The notes under the pieces are model-generated. The model worked only from the letters and a program-made list of their open reading frames with translations. It was not told the DNA's origin and ran no database searches. Positions 34,261-42,195 of a stretch of 64,000 bases of DNA are shown in pieces. Source of the stretch: Chryseobacterium sp. BGARF1. Its GTDB lineage: Bacteria > Bacteroidota > Bacteroidia > Flavobacteriales > Weeksellaceae. The position numbers and the translations under genes were made by a program. Position 1 is the first letter of the stretch. The number at the start of each line of letters is the position of its first letter. The DNA lies in the NCBI RefSeq assembly GCF_001677955.1, contig NZ_LELA01000065.1, forward strand, positions 1 through 64,000, in the 5' to 3' direction.

Positions 34261-34676
34261 AATATGTTATTGTTTATTATTAATTGTTGTAATTGTTTTT
34301 TACTTTCTTTGATTTCTTGAATAAGATTATCTGCTATTGTATCGTCGCTTACATTTTTAAGCTGCTCTATGAGATTTTGAATGTTTTTTTCAAGTTTAAT
34401 CTCAGGTGTTTCAGCAAAAAGTATTTCGTATCTGTAGTTGCTTAAATAATTAATGATGTATTGAGAATTACTAATTGAAACTTGACAGATGGCTTCCTTG
34501 TGAGCGAGGTAAATAAGTTCAACTATTTTTTCATCGCTTACATTCAATTTCCTAAGCTCGAATTTCTCTTTTGATATTAGTGTTTGAATTTCAATTTGAT
34601 AATTGAATGCTTGTAATGCCTTGGGAAGTAGTGGGAGAAAATTCTTAAATATTGAAAAATCTATTTTTTTGCTCAT
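34257..34676 (-). CDS. Small phage protein of unknown function
   Basis: A 139-aa helical protein ending in a coiled coil (EKNIQNLIEQLKNVSDDTIADNLIQEIKESKKQL). It overlaps DUF3164 by 4 bp (ATGA coupling). No family recognised. Confidence 0.55.
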   Translation of the reverse strand: MSKKIDFSIFKNFLPLLPKALQAFNYQIEIQTLISKEKFELRKLNVSDEKIVELIYLAHKEAICQVSISNSQYIINYLSNYRYEILFAETPEIKLEKNIQNLIEQLKNVSDDTIADNLIQEIKESKKQLQQLIINNNIL

Positions 34677-34677
34677 T

Positions 34678-34902
34678 TCATATTTCGGGAGATTCCCAGT
34701 TTTTTGATTTTATAAAAATTAATTTTGTATTTATTTTCTCTTCAACATCGGCAGGTAGTAAATAAACTTGCGAGTTAATTAGTGAGCTGCGTTCCTTGTG
34801 AATGAAAATTCTATCAAATGCAGTGAGGTACTTTTCACCATAGCTGTCGTATTGCAGTGCCGTGGTTAGTTTTTCAAATCTTTCGCTTTCTGTGTAGGTC
34901 AT
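34678..34902 (-). CDS. Small phage protein of unknown function
   Basis: A 74-aa protein (SERFEKLTTALQYDSYGEKYLTAFDRIFIHKERSSL) without a recognised domain. It lies 3 bp from the ATPase gene and 1 bp from the next one, so it is clearly part of the early operon. Confidence 0.55.
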   Translation of the reverse strand: MTYTESERFEKLTTALQYDSYGEKYLTAFDRIFIHKERSSLINSQVYLLPADVEEKINTKLIFIKSKNWESPEI

Positions 34903-34905
34903 TGG

Positions 34906-35535
34906 TTATTTAATTTTTGCGTGATATTTTGCGGCTCTTTCTGGATCAATAATAAATTCTTCACCGCCTCCGAAACGGCTTTCGGGAAACGCTTTAAAAC
35001 CTTCAACCTTAATCTTTACATCAGCATCGTATTTTATAGCTTCAGCTAAAGAACCTTTTGGTTCACCTGATTTATCGGCTTGTGAAATGAAAATCCATAG
35101 TTTGTGGGGGAAATCTTCTTTTAATTTTTTGAAAGACTTAATATTCAGATTAGCATATTGTAGAGAGTCGATGAAAATAACTTCAGGGCTTCGCTGCTTG
35201 TTTAGTCTATCGCAAATTTTTTCCATCGATACTCGATTCCCAAACAATACTTTATCTTTTACTGCATTGATTCCGGAGCGTGCAATATTCATTTTGAAGG
35301 ACTTTACCTTACCTTCTTCTAAAGAGTTTATAAGAACTTTATTTTTTACAAAGTCTGTAAATTGCTTCGCTAACTGCATCATTAGTGATGATTTCCCATT
35401 AAATGATTTCCCGTAAATAATCCAAACACCGGACATTGCAGGTTTTCCGAATGACTTCTCCCATTTACCCGTAAAATCAAATTCTTTAAACTTTGTGCTT
35501 TCAATTTCATCTACCGAAAAGAAGTCGTTTGCCAT
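34906..35535 (-). CDS. RecA/AAA-type P-loop ATPase
   Basis: With the start at 35535 (MANDFFSVDEIESTKFKEF) the protein is 209 aa and does not overlap the previous gene. Walker A is GKSFNGKSS (near 43-51) and Walker B is VIFIDSLQY (near 120). The sensor-like segment LWIFISQADKSGEPKG follows. It resembles small DnaB- or Sak4-like phage ATPases, and could help transposition or recombination with MuB. An upstream start would overlap the HNH-like gene by 92 bp. Confidence 0.65.
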   Translation of the reverse strand: MANDFFSVDEIESTKFKEFDFTGKWEKSFGKPAMSGVWIIYGKSFNGKSSLMMQLAKQFTDFVKNKVLINSLEEGKVKSFKMNIARSGINAVKDKVLFGNRVSMEKICDRLNKQRSPEVIFIDSLQYANLNIKSFKKLKEDFPHKLWIFISQADKSGEPKGSLAEAIKYDADVKIKVEGFKAFPESRFGGGEEFIIDPERAAKYHAKIK

Positions 35536-35536
35536 A

Positions 35537-35971
35537 TTATTTTTCTTGTTTTTTTCTGAGGTTAAAAATTGCGTTTCGGGATGTTCCGTATTCTTTTGCA
35601 ATTGCTGAATCTCCAATTCCCTCAGCAATTTTTTGTAATACCTCTTTTTTCTGTTGAGGGTTTAATTTTGGTGAATTTTTAGCGTTTCCGCCATTTGTTC
35701 CCCATTGTAAATTTTTGTAATGATAATTGGTGTAATCACCATCAATATGTTTTGCGGTTAGTCTGCATTCGGGTGGCATTCCGCTCCAACATTCTAAAAC
35801 TAATCTTGCTAAACCTATTTGATGTTGTTTAAAAAGCAAGAATTTAAAAGGATGCTTTCCGGTTTTTCTCACTTTTAATTCTACAGGCAATTCATTAAGT
35901 AGTATTTTTGAGCCGTCCTGATTTACTTTTAAACCATTAATTTCCGGATGGTATCTGTATTCTTCTGTCAT
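35537..35971 (-). CDS. HNH-like DNA-binding protein with HTH C-terminus
   Basis: A 144-aa protein. The middle matches the HNH homing-type fold: LTAKHIDGDYTNYHYKNLQWGTNGGNAKN, with His and Asn residues present. The C-terminal part looks like a helix-turn-helix (GIGDSAIAKEYGTSRNAIFNLRKK). The first metal-binding half seems weak, so nuclease activity is uncertain. It overlaps the MuB-like gene by 4 bp (ATGA) and so is unlikely to be a stand-alone mobile nuclease. Confidence 0.6.
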   Translation of the reverse strand: MTEEYRYHPEINGLKVNQDGSKILLNELPVELKVRKTGKHPFKFLLFKQHQIGLARLVLECWSGMPPECRLTAKHIDGDYTNYHYKNLQWGTNGGNAKNSPKLNPQQKKEVLQKIAEGIGDSAIAKEYGTSRNAIFNLRKKQEK

Positions 35972-36831
35972 GATGCTGTTATTAATTTTTTATTATAATC
36001 TTCTATTACCTCCTCAATAAGGTCTCTTGCAATCCTGAAATCTCCTCTTGATTCTTTTGCGATAATTTGAATTGTATCTGAATCTGTTAATCCTTGAGTT
36101 TCACACATAATTTTAACATCGGCAGCAGTCGTTTGTTCAAATTCGTAGTATCTGCCGAATCGTGATTTTATTTCGTTGTAGCCATTTTTTTGTTTTCTTA
36201 CACCATCATTTATCATTTTTACTAAGTGATTTGTTGCAAGTATTACAATAGAGCATTTTTTAAAAAGACGATTGTAAAATGTAATGAGATAGGGTAATAC
36301 TTTGTCATTAAGCTTATCAACTTCATCAACTATGATTTGAGGGTCTTCTAACTTTAAAATTTTCTGAAATATTTCCTCAAGCATATAAGCAGGGTTGTTG
36401 CTTTCTGATGTAATATTCATCTGTTGCTGAATTTGAGCTAAGAAAAATTTAGCATCCCAATATTTCCCACATTCAACCCTGAAAACATTTGGATTTTCTT
36501 CTGCGAATTTTTTAGTAGTTTCAGATTTGCCGCTTCCAGCAGGTGCGATAATTGTCAGTAATTTTGCGGAAGTTTTAGCAAAATAAAGGTCATTTAATAG
36601 TTTTTCAGAATTACTCGTTTTCGCAAATTTCCAAGTGAAAACATTATGACCAACCTGAGCACCTATTTTTCTAAACATTTCATCTGTGTAGGGCTGCCAA
36701 TTACCACTCAATAGGTGAGAAACAACAGCAGAAGATACCTTTAGTGCAGTAGCTGCTTTGTTTTGGCTTCCTTTTTTATCGGCAAATTTTCTGAGTAGTT
36801 CAACTATTTTTATTTTTTCCTGTTGTTCCAT
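35968..36831 (-). CDS. MuB-type transposition ATPase
   Basis: The 287-aa AAA ATPase activates the transposase and selects target DNA. It has an N-terminal helix-turn-helix as in MuB (KGSQNKAATALKVSSAVVSHLLSGNW, 18-43), Walker A APAGSGKSETT near 95, Walker B QIIVDEVDKLN near 160, and an arginine-bearing segment in EIKSRFGRYYEF. It starts 1 bp after the transposase stop. MuB target immunity may matter for the choice of a site outside the element. Confidence 0.88.
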   Translation of the reverse strand: MEQQEKIKIVELLRKFADKKGSQNKAATALKVSSAVVSHLLSGNWQPYTDEMFRKIGAQVGHNVFTWKFAKTSNSEKLLNDLYFAKTSAKLLTIIAPAGSGKSETTKKFAEENPNVFRVECGKYWDAKFFLAQIQQQMNITSESNNPAYMLEEIFQKILKLEDPQIIVDEVDKLNDKVLPYLITFYNRLFKKCSIVILATNHLVKMINDGVRKQKNGYNEIKSRFGRYYEFEQTTAADVKIMCETQGLTDSDTIQIIAKESRGDFRIARDLIEEVIEDYNKKLITAS

Positions 36832-36832
36832 A

Positions 36833-38863
36833 TTACATTATTTTTATTTTTTCTAAAATTGATTTATTGGTCTTAATTTGTTCATCTTTAGTAGTGTAAG
36901 CAGACAATTTAGCTTCCAGTTCCCAGTTATTTTCAATCATTGAATTTTGTTCATCAATTAGATTTTCACGGGTAATCCCTGTACGTTCTGCTATTTTTTG
37001 ATATTCATTCCAATCTCGCATCATTTCAATATCTCGAATATTCATATCAGCTCTCATTTTTTCGTCCTGTTGAGCCTTACGAATGATAGGTGATTGGCTG
37101 TGTTCTCTCTTTTTCTGAGCATAGGCAACAAAAACCTTTTGCCCTTTTTCGTTTAACTCGTAGAGTTTGATATATTCGTTCAAATACTCAGGGTCGTAGG
37201 AAATAATTAACTTTGTATTTACTCTTTTTCTTCGGAAATCGATATCAACATTGCCATCAGTGTCGTAAACCTCAAATTCATAATCTATTCCCAAGTTTGT
37301 AAACTTCATCCCTTCTCTTCTATAAATTTTCGGAGTAGTTTCATTCAGCCAAAACATAGATATCTGTTCAAATGCATCTAATTCCCTCTCATGTTCCGAT
37401 TTCATATTAAAAACTTCATTTCTTGATTTGTCATAACGTGGATGCTTCATTGCGTTCCATTCGTCAACCATAATTATGAAGTGTTTGTAAAGTTCTTCTT
37501 TGGTAGGTAGCGCTCCTTTAAATTCTTTAATGAAATCCACATTTACCTGTGAGCGACTTCTTTTCGATTTAATGCTCTGCTTATCTGAAAACCACCTTTT
37601 GTTGATGACCTGCATTTGAAACCTATCAAATATCTGTTCTATAGGATTTGATTTTCTTCCAACTTTATGATGATAATGCGTACCTCCTCCTGAAACTACA
37701 CGGCTATATAACTCCTGCATTTTTTTTGTTTTGTGACCTGATTGCGCATCATAAGTAAATAGATATGGTTTTGCACATGCAGTATTTACTGCCATCTTTA
37801 GAGCCTTGAAGTGATCAACATGTGTTTCTGATTCTGAAAATGACCATCCTAATATTTTTTCACTGTAAACATCAATTACACAATCGATATTCATGTCAGC
37901 TCCCATTTTGTTTTTACTGTCTTTTACGTGAATGGTGTCTAATTTAGTTCCGTCAATCGCCCAGTGAGCATTCGGGAATAAAGTTTCCTTATCCTTTTTG
38001 ATGGTGTGACCAAATCTATTTAACCAAGCTTCTTTCCCATCACGAGCCATTAACCAAATCCTTTCATTTTCAGGCTTCATCAAGAAATTTAAAACTCCGC
38101 TTTCCGATAATTTTGGAAAACCGGTGATTGGTCTTTTCTTTTCGTAAGCAATTAATAATTCCGGAATACTGCATTTAATAGGAAGTGAGTAGTATGCTAT
38201 AAGCCATTCGCCGACTTCATCCGTAATTTTCAGTGAGTTTGTGTGGCAATAGTTACTGTGAATCAAACCTTCCATTCCCGGACGTGGATAACGCTTTGAG
38301 GTTTTATCTAATAAACAAGCTTCATATTTCGCTCTTAATGCCTGCGAATTTTCCGGAAGGTCAAAAGGATAGCGAATTCTTAAATCATCGCTAATTGAGT
38401 GAACAGAATCCGTAATTCTTTGCCACAATTCGGCTTTATTAATCTTTGGATTAGCTGATATTACTTTTCCGATAACTTTTTCAATTGCATTAAATACAAC
38501 CACATTTGCTGTGTATTCTTCAACAATGTCTGAATTGGCTTCTGATAAATATCTCCCATCTTCAAGCTCGTAATTAGAAAAATATGCTAATGCAATCTCA
38601 GACGATTCTAAGTAATCTGAAAAATTGATTGTGCTTTTTTGCTCATAAGGATTGATTTTTAAATCGTGTTCAATGATATTTTTGAACCGCTCTGGAAGGC
38701 TTGCATATATGTAAAGAGCACAGTTACCAAGACCTTTACCCATTCTCGCACGTTTTATTTGCCCTCTGTGTGCAAGAATTTTAAGACTGTTAGCAGTAAC
38801 TATACCTACATCAGCAAGCCAGTTTCCTTTTACGCATAAAGTGTTATTATAGTATTCAAACAT
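36833..38863 (-). CDS. MuA-type DDE transposase
   Basis: A 676-aa transposase, about the size of MuA. The N-terminal region has a MerR-like DNA-binding segment (IVTANSLKILAHRGQIKRARMGKG). The catalytic triad is visible: D304 in HWAIDGTKLD, D372 in LFTYDAQSGH and E409 in GRKSNPIEQIFDRF. The C-terminal part (EKGQKVFVAYAQKKREHSQSP) is basic, as in the MuB-contact region. It joins prophage ends to target DNA for integration and for replicative transposition. Confidence 0.92.
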   Translation of the reverse strand: MFEYYNNTLCVKGNWLADVGIVTANSLKILAHRGQIKRARMGKGLGNCALYIYASLPERFKNIIEHDLKINPYEQKSTINFSDYLESSEIALAYFSNYELEDGRYLSEANSDIVEEYTANVVVFNAIEKVIGKVISANPKINKAELWQRITDSVHSISDDLRIRYPFDLPENSQALRAKYEACLLDKTSKRYPRPGMEGLIHSNYCHTNSLKITDEVGEWLIAYYSLPIKCSIPELLIAYEKKRPITGFPKLSESGVLNFLMKPENERIWLMARDGKEAWLNRFGHTIKKDKETLFPNAHWAIDGTKLDTIHVKDSKNKMGADMNIDCVIDVYSEKILGWSFSESETHVDHFKALKMAVNTACAKPYLFTYDAQSGHKTKKMQELYSRVVSGGGTHYHHKVGRKSNPIEQIFDRFQMQVINKRWFSDKQSIKSKRSRSQVNVDFIKEFKGALPTKEELYKHFIIMVDEWNAMKHPRYDKSRNEVFNMKSEHERELDAFEQISMFWLNETTPKIYRREGMKFTNLGIDYEFEVYDTDGNVDIDFRRKRVNTKLIISYDPEYLNEYIKLYELNEKGQKVFVAYAQKKREHSQSPIIRKAQQDEKMRADMNIRDIEMMRDWNEYQKIAERTGITRENLIDEQNSMIENNWELEAKLSAYTTKDEQIKTNKSILEKIKIM

Positions 38864-38896
38864 TATTTAAACGGTATTTAAATAGTTTTTAATTAG

Positions 38897-38952
38897 TTCC
38901 CGCTATGGTGTCGAAACCACACAAAGCCGTGGCGGGAAATTCACTATATTTG
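38897..38952 (+). promoter_or_regulatory. Promoter with TAnnTTTG box and upstream hairpin
   Basis: TATATTTG at 38945-38952 matches the Bacteroidota -7 box and lies 22 bp before ATG 38975. A dyad (TTCCCGC 38897-38903 with GCGGGAA 38932-38938, and inner CCAC with GTGG) covers the place where the upstream box would be. A protein may bind there. No clear -33 TTTG is visible. Confidence 0.5.
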
Positions 38953-38974
38953 AGTGCTAACAAAAAATATAGTT

Positions 38975-39175
38975 ATGAGTAATTTAGATGCTATTACAGA
39001 GCAATTCAGTCGTTATTTAACTGGTTGGGCTATGTCAAAGGCGATTTTGGATGATTATTGTGAGGTTGTTTCAAAACTTGAAAATGTATCAACTGATGAA
39101 GTCAAAGAAAGAATCTTAAAAAAAACGAAAGAAAATTTCGATGTCGCAAAAAAATCTATTCCAAAACAGGAGTAG
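38975..39175 (+). CDS. Small phage protein facing against the early operon
   Basis: The start at 38975 (MSNLDAITEQFSRYLTGW) gives 66 aa, helical and basic at the end. It is on the + strand inside the leftward early operon, between the 69-aa gene and the transposase, and overlaps the end of the 69-aa gene by 20 bp on the other strand. It has its own promoter-like box. It might be expressed in the lysogen, opposing early transcription into the transposase gene. No family recognised. Confidence 0.55.
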   Translation: MSNLDAITEQFSRYLTGWAMSKAILDDYCEVVSKLENVSTDEVKERILKKTKENFDVAKKSIPKQE

Positions 39176-39365
39176 TATTACTTATAATTACTGTTATTTC
39201 ATTAATTATATAATCTGATGATTTTGATGTATCTACCGGAGCATAAGTGATTTTAAAGGGAAAGCCTAATATCATTCTATACTGTGCAATTTCTTTGCGT
39301 CCGGTATTTGCATCAGTTACTTCAATGTTTTTGTAACAAAAAATGTTTTGCAATAATTTTTTCAT
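39156..39365 (-). CDS. Small early phage protein
   Basis: A 69-aa protein (MKKLLQNIFCYKNIEVTD.. FPFKITYAP) with no recognised domain. It is 5 bp after the Cro/Ner-like gene. Beta-rich and slightly hydrophobic, not obviously a membrane protein. Confidence 0.5.
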   Translation of the reverse strand: MKKLLQNIFCYKNIEVTDANTGRKEIAQYRMILGFPFKITYAPVDTSKSSDYIINEITVIISNTTPVLE

Positions 39366-39370
39366 AGTTT

Positions 39371-39580
39371 TTATTTTAATTGATTTGCTTGTATTTCAAT
39401 AGCATCTTTAGCTATTTTTTCTAAAGAATTATATTCCTTTTTCAATTCATCCGGCATCAATCCTGTACGATCACCACGCAAGCATTTTCTGATGTAATCA
39501 ATCGAGAACCCGTATTTATTAGCAAGAACACTGAGGATAACCGTATTGTAGCTTGTCTTTTTTTGTGTAGTTTTGTTCAT
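39371..39580 (-). CDS. Cro/Ner-like early regulator
   Basis: A 69-aa basic protein with a helix-turn-helix-like pattern (YNTVILSVLANKYGFSIDYIRKCLRGDRTG). It is the first gene of the leftward early operon and divergent from the repressor gene, the position of ner in Mu and cro in lambda. It probably represses one or both promoters in the gap. Confidence 0.6.
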   Translation of the reverse strand: MNKTTQKKTSYNTVILSVLANKYGFSIDYIRKCLRGDRTGLMPDELKKEYNSLEKIAKDAIEIQANQLK

Positions 39581-39661
39581 TGTCTTGTTTGTCTTTTGTA
39601 TAGGACAAATATATACACAAAATGTTTATTAAAACAAGTAAAAATACACAATTAGTTTATG
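39581..39661. promoter_or_regulatory. Divergent early/repressor control region with operator-like repeats
   Basis: The gap contains two direct copies of a 17-bp element: TACACAAAATGTTTATT (39614-39630) and TACACAATTAGTTTATG (39645-39661, over the repressor start). A third and most symmetrical copy, TACACAATTTGTTTATG, lies at 40455-40471. Its core TAnACAAnTTGTnTA is a dyad. These are good candidates for repressor operators controlling the early promoter and autoregulation. Confidence 0.65.
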
Positions 39662-40354
39662 TTTATGGATAACACTTTGATTCTTAATGAAATAAAATCT
39701 TACTATAATTTAAAATCTGATTCTGATTTTGCTAAATTTTTAGATATTAAGCCTCAAACACTCTCTAATTGGAAATCAAGAAATAGTATTGATTATTCAG
39801 TGATATCAACGAAGTGTGTAGAGATTGATGCTAATTGGTTGCTTACTGGGAAAGGAAATATGTTGAAGAATGCGAATCTATATGCAATTGAAGAAAGATT
39901 CCACCATTCTAAAAGTATGGAATCGGATATCAGCTATGGCAATACAGTGCCTTTGTATGATTTGGAAGCAACAGCAGGTGTTTTTGAAGTTTTCACTAAG
40001 AATCCGCAGAGCGTGCCAATAGATCACATAACAATACCAAATCTCCCTAAATGTGATGGAGCGTTGTATATTAGAGGAGATTCTATGTATCCGCTTTTAA
40101 AAAGCGGCGATATTGTTGCGTATAAGACAATTCAAGATAAATATAATATTATATGGGGTGAAATGTATCTAATTTACTTGGAACACAATGGGGATGAGTA
40201 TTTCTTCTGTAAATTTCTAAAGAAATCATCTCGTGAAGGATATATCGAACTAATTTCTCACAATCAACATCATCAAAGTACCGAATTTCCTGTTGAAAGC
40301 ATTAAAGCTTTAGCTCTTGTTAAAGCAAGTGTTAGATTTAATACTCTTTATTAA
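39659..40354 (+). CDS. Lysogeny repressor, CI-like with S24 peptidase domain
   Basis: A 231-aa protein. The N-terminal part is a phage CI-type helix-turn-helix (SDSDFAKFLDIKPQTLSNWKSRN, about 20-45). The C-terminal half is a LexA/CI S24 domain with YIRGDSMYPLLKSGDIVAYK, in which the Ser of GDSMYP is the nucleophile, and CKFLKKSSREGYIEL, which carries the expected lysine. This suggests induction by RecA-linked cleavage, unlike the Clp-controlled repressor of Mu. Its start overlaps an operator-like repeat. Confidence 0.88.
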   Translation: MFMDNTLILNEIKSYYNLKSDSDFAKFLDIKPQTLSNWKSRNSIDYSVISTKCVEIDANWLLTGKGNMLKNANLYAIEERFHHSKSMESDISYGNTVPLYDLEATAGVFEVFTKNPQSVPIDHITIPNLPKCDGALYIRGDSMYPLLKSGDIVAYKTIQDKYNIIWGEMYLIYLEHNGDEYFFCKFLKKSSREGYIELISHNQHHQSTEFPVESIKALALVKASVRFNTLY

Positions 40355-40875
40355 AATTAATAAATATAACTCACTGACTTGCAGGTAATTGATTGATTGT
40401 TTTAATTATTTTAACTCATCATACCCCCATCAACTGAACATTGTTTTATATAAATACACAATTTGTTTATGTGATTTTACTATTTACTGAATGATTTTTT
40501 TGCACAATTCTGTAACCCTTAATGTAACCCTTAATGTAACTTTAAGTTGTTTTATTAACTAAACTATTTAATATTTTGTAAAGTTGATGAAATATTGTTT
40601 TAAGGTCTGTTAAAAGGTTTATTAAACACTAAAAAAACGCCCGTAAACTATTTATAATGCAGTTTTCGGGCGTTTTGCTGTAATAATGGTATTTGCGTTT
40701 AAATTATGGTATTTAAAGCTTTGTAGGATGGTAGTAAAATAGTAGATAATGGTATTTAATTTTACTTTTTACCATTTTTGTAATTGTCTCTTTTTTTCTT
40801 GTAAACACCTATGAATAAAAGACTTTGCAGTTTTTTTTCGTTTTTTATTTTTGACCTTTTATTTTCATGCCCCTA
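40355..40875. other. Non-coding right end of the prophage
   Basis: The 521 bp hold no convincing gene. They hold the third operator-like copy (40455-40471), a tandem 12-bp repeat TAACCCTTAATG (40513-40536, partial third copy to 40546), a terminator (40634-40676), and three direct copies of ATGGTATTT (40686, 40706, 40749). The right terminus (40848-40875) matches the left end in inverted orientation. The repeats are candidates for transposase or enhancer binding. Confidence 0.7.
40634..40676. terminator. Terminator downstream of the repressor
   Basis: AAAACGCCCG (40634-40643) pairs with CGGGCGTTTT (40667-40676). The A-run and T-run on the two arms make it work in both directions. It ends the repressor transcript and would stop transcription entering from the array side. 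Confidence 0.75.
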
Positions 40876-41370
40876 CAAAGATACTCAAAAATGAAAGCAA
40901 TTCACAACACAGTATCATTCAAAGCAATGGTATTGAAAGTTGTGTTATATCTCAAAGATACTCAAAAATGAAAGCAATTCACAACTATTTTTTGCGATGT
41001 ATTCAACGAAATTCTGTTGTGTTATATCTCAAAGATACTCAAAAATGAAAGCAATTCACAACACCAGTGATAAACATTTTGTTGGCCGATTGGTTGTGTT
41101 ATATCTCAAAGATACTCAAAAATGAAAGCAATTCACAACTCAAATCGATTTTGACATTGCTTCTACACTGTTGTGTTATATCTCAAAGATACTCAAAAAT
41201 GAAAGCAATTCACAACGTAAAACTTGTACTGATGTAGTTGGAAATAGTTGTGTTATATCTCAAAGATACTCAAAAATGAAAGCAATTCACAACTCAACTA
41301 TATCTAAATCGTAATTCAGCCAGGTTGTGTTATATCTCAAAGATACTCAAAAATGAAAGCAATTAGAATA
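40876..41370 (-). CRISPR. CRISPR array, right part (six spacers)
   Basis: It begins with the last 33 bp of the split repeat (40876-40908, including the CAAA duplication). Five identical full repeats follow at 40939, 41016, 41093, 41170 and 41247, each 47 bp, separated by 30-nt spacers. A terminal repeat at 41324-41370 has lost its last six bases of identity. With the left part the original array had seven spacers. No spacer resembles another. I could not match any to the prophage by eye. Confidence 0.97.
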
Positions 41371-41400
41371 TTAAAGCTTCAACGCTTAATATTTAAAATA

Positions 41401-41847
<447 letters not shown>

Positions 41848-41857
41848 TTATAAACCA

Positions 41858-42130
41858 ATGATTTTTTATTTACTGACTGTCATCAATCTCTTAACTTTTT
41901 TTGTGTTTTTTGCAGATAAACGAAAAGCAATAAAGCATCAAAGAAGAATTTCTGAAAATACGCTTCTTATGCTAAGTTTTTTCGGAGGTAGTTTGGGTGC
42001 GGTAATGGGTATGATGATATTCAGGCATAAGATTTCTAAAAAAATATTTCTTGCAAAGTTTTTTGGAATACTTGTTCTTCAAATCATATTGGTAGTTTTT
42101 TATAAAAAGTTTAAACAATTTTACTTTTAA
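41858..42130 (+). CDS. DUF1294 family small membrane protein
   Basis: The start at 41858 gives 90 aa. The features are those of DUF1294: FFADKRKAIKHQRRISENTLLMLSFFGGSLGAVMGMMIFRHK between two membrane segments, and a final hydrophobic helix. Function unknown, located in the inner membrane. Confidence 0.85.
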   Translation: MIFYLLTVINLLTFFVFFADKRKAIKHQRRISENTLLMLSFFGGSLGAVMGMMIFRHKISKKIFLAKFFGILVLQIILVVFYKKFKQFYF

Positions 42131-42195
42131 AATAAAAAAAGTTCCTTAAAATAATTTAAAGAACTGTAAGTTAAAATTTTTGATACTTAAAATAA

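Larger units (their letters stand above)
3802..40875. mobile_element. Mu-like transposable prophage, about 37.1 kb, inserted in a CRISPR repeat
   Basis: The element is bounded by the two halves of a CRISPR repeat and a CAAA duplication. Its ends match each other: from each terminus, TA plus 13 bases lead to AAAAGGTCAAAAA (left 3817-3829, right complement 40848-40860). It encodes MuA-type transposase, MuB-type ATPase, DUF3164, DUF935-type portal, MuF-like protein, protease/scaffold, sheath and tube, and a Mom-like enzyme. It looks complete: repressor, early, packaging, head, lysis, tail and modification genes are all present without obvious decay. Unlike Mu, the late genes form two divergent blocks meeting at 23253-23424. 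Confidence 0.95.

Noticed and set aside
40851..41125. Open frames over the CRISPR repeats
   Set aside because: They only reflect the 47+30 periodicity of repeats and spacers, with repeated identical peptides. Not genes.
3754..41323. Spacers that match the resident prophage (self-targeting)
   Set aside because: I saw no match by eye for any of the seven spacers, but this is not a complete search. An exact-match scan of all spacers against 3802-40875 would decide it.
41324..41400. Possible tracrRNA formed by the degenerate terminal repeat and the following AATATTAAAGC hairpin
   Set aside because: The bases needed to pair with the first six bases of the crRNA repeat (CACAAC) are replaced by AGAATA, and no U-rich terminator or other tracrRNA stems follow. 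A true tracrRNA is more likely outside the window near the cas9 5' end.
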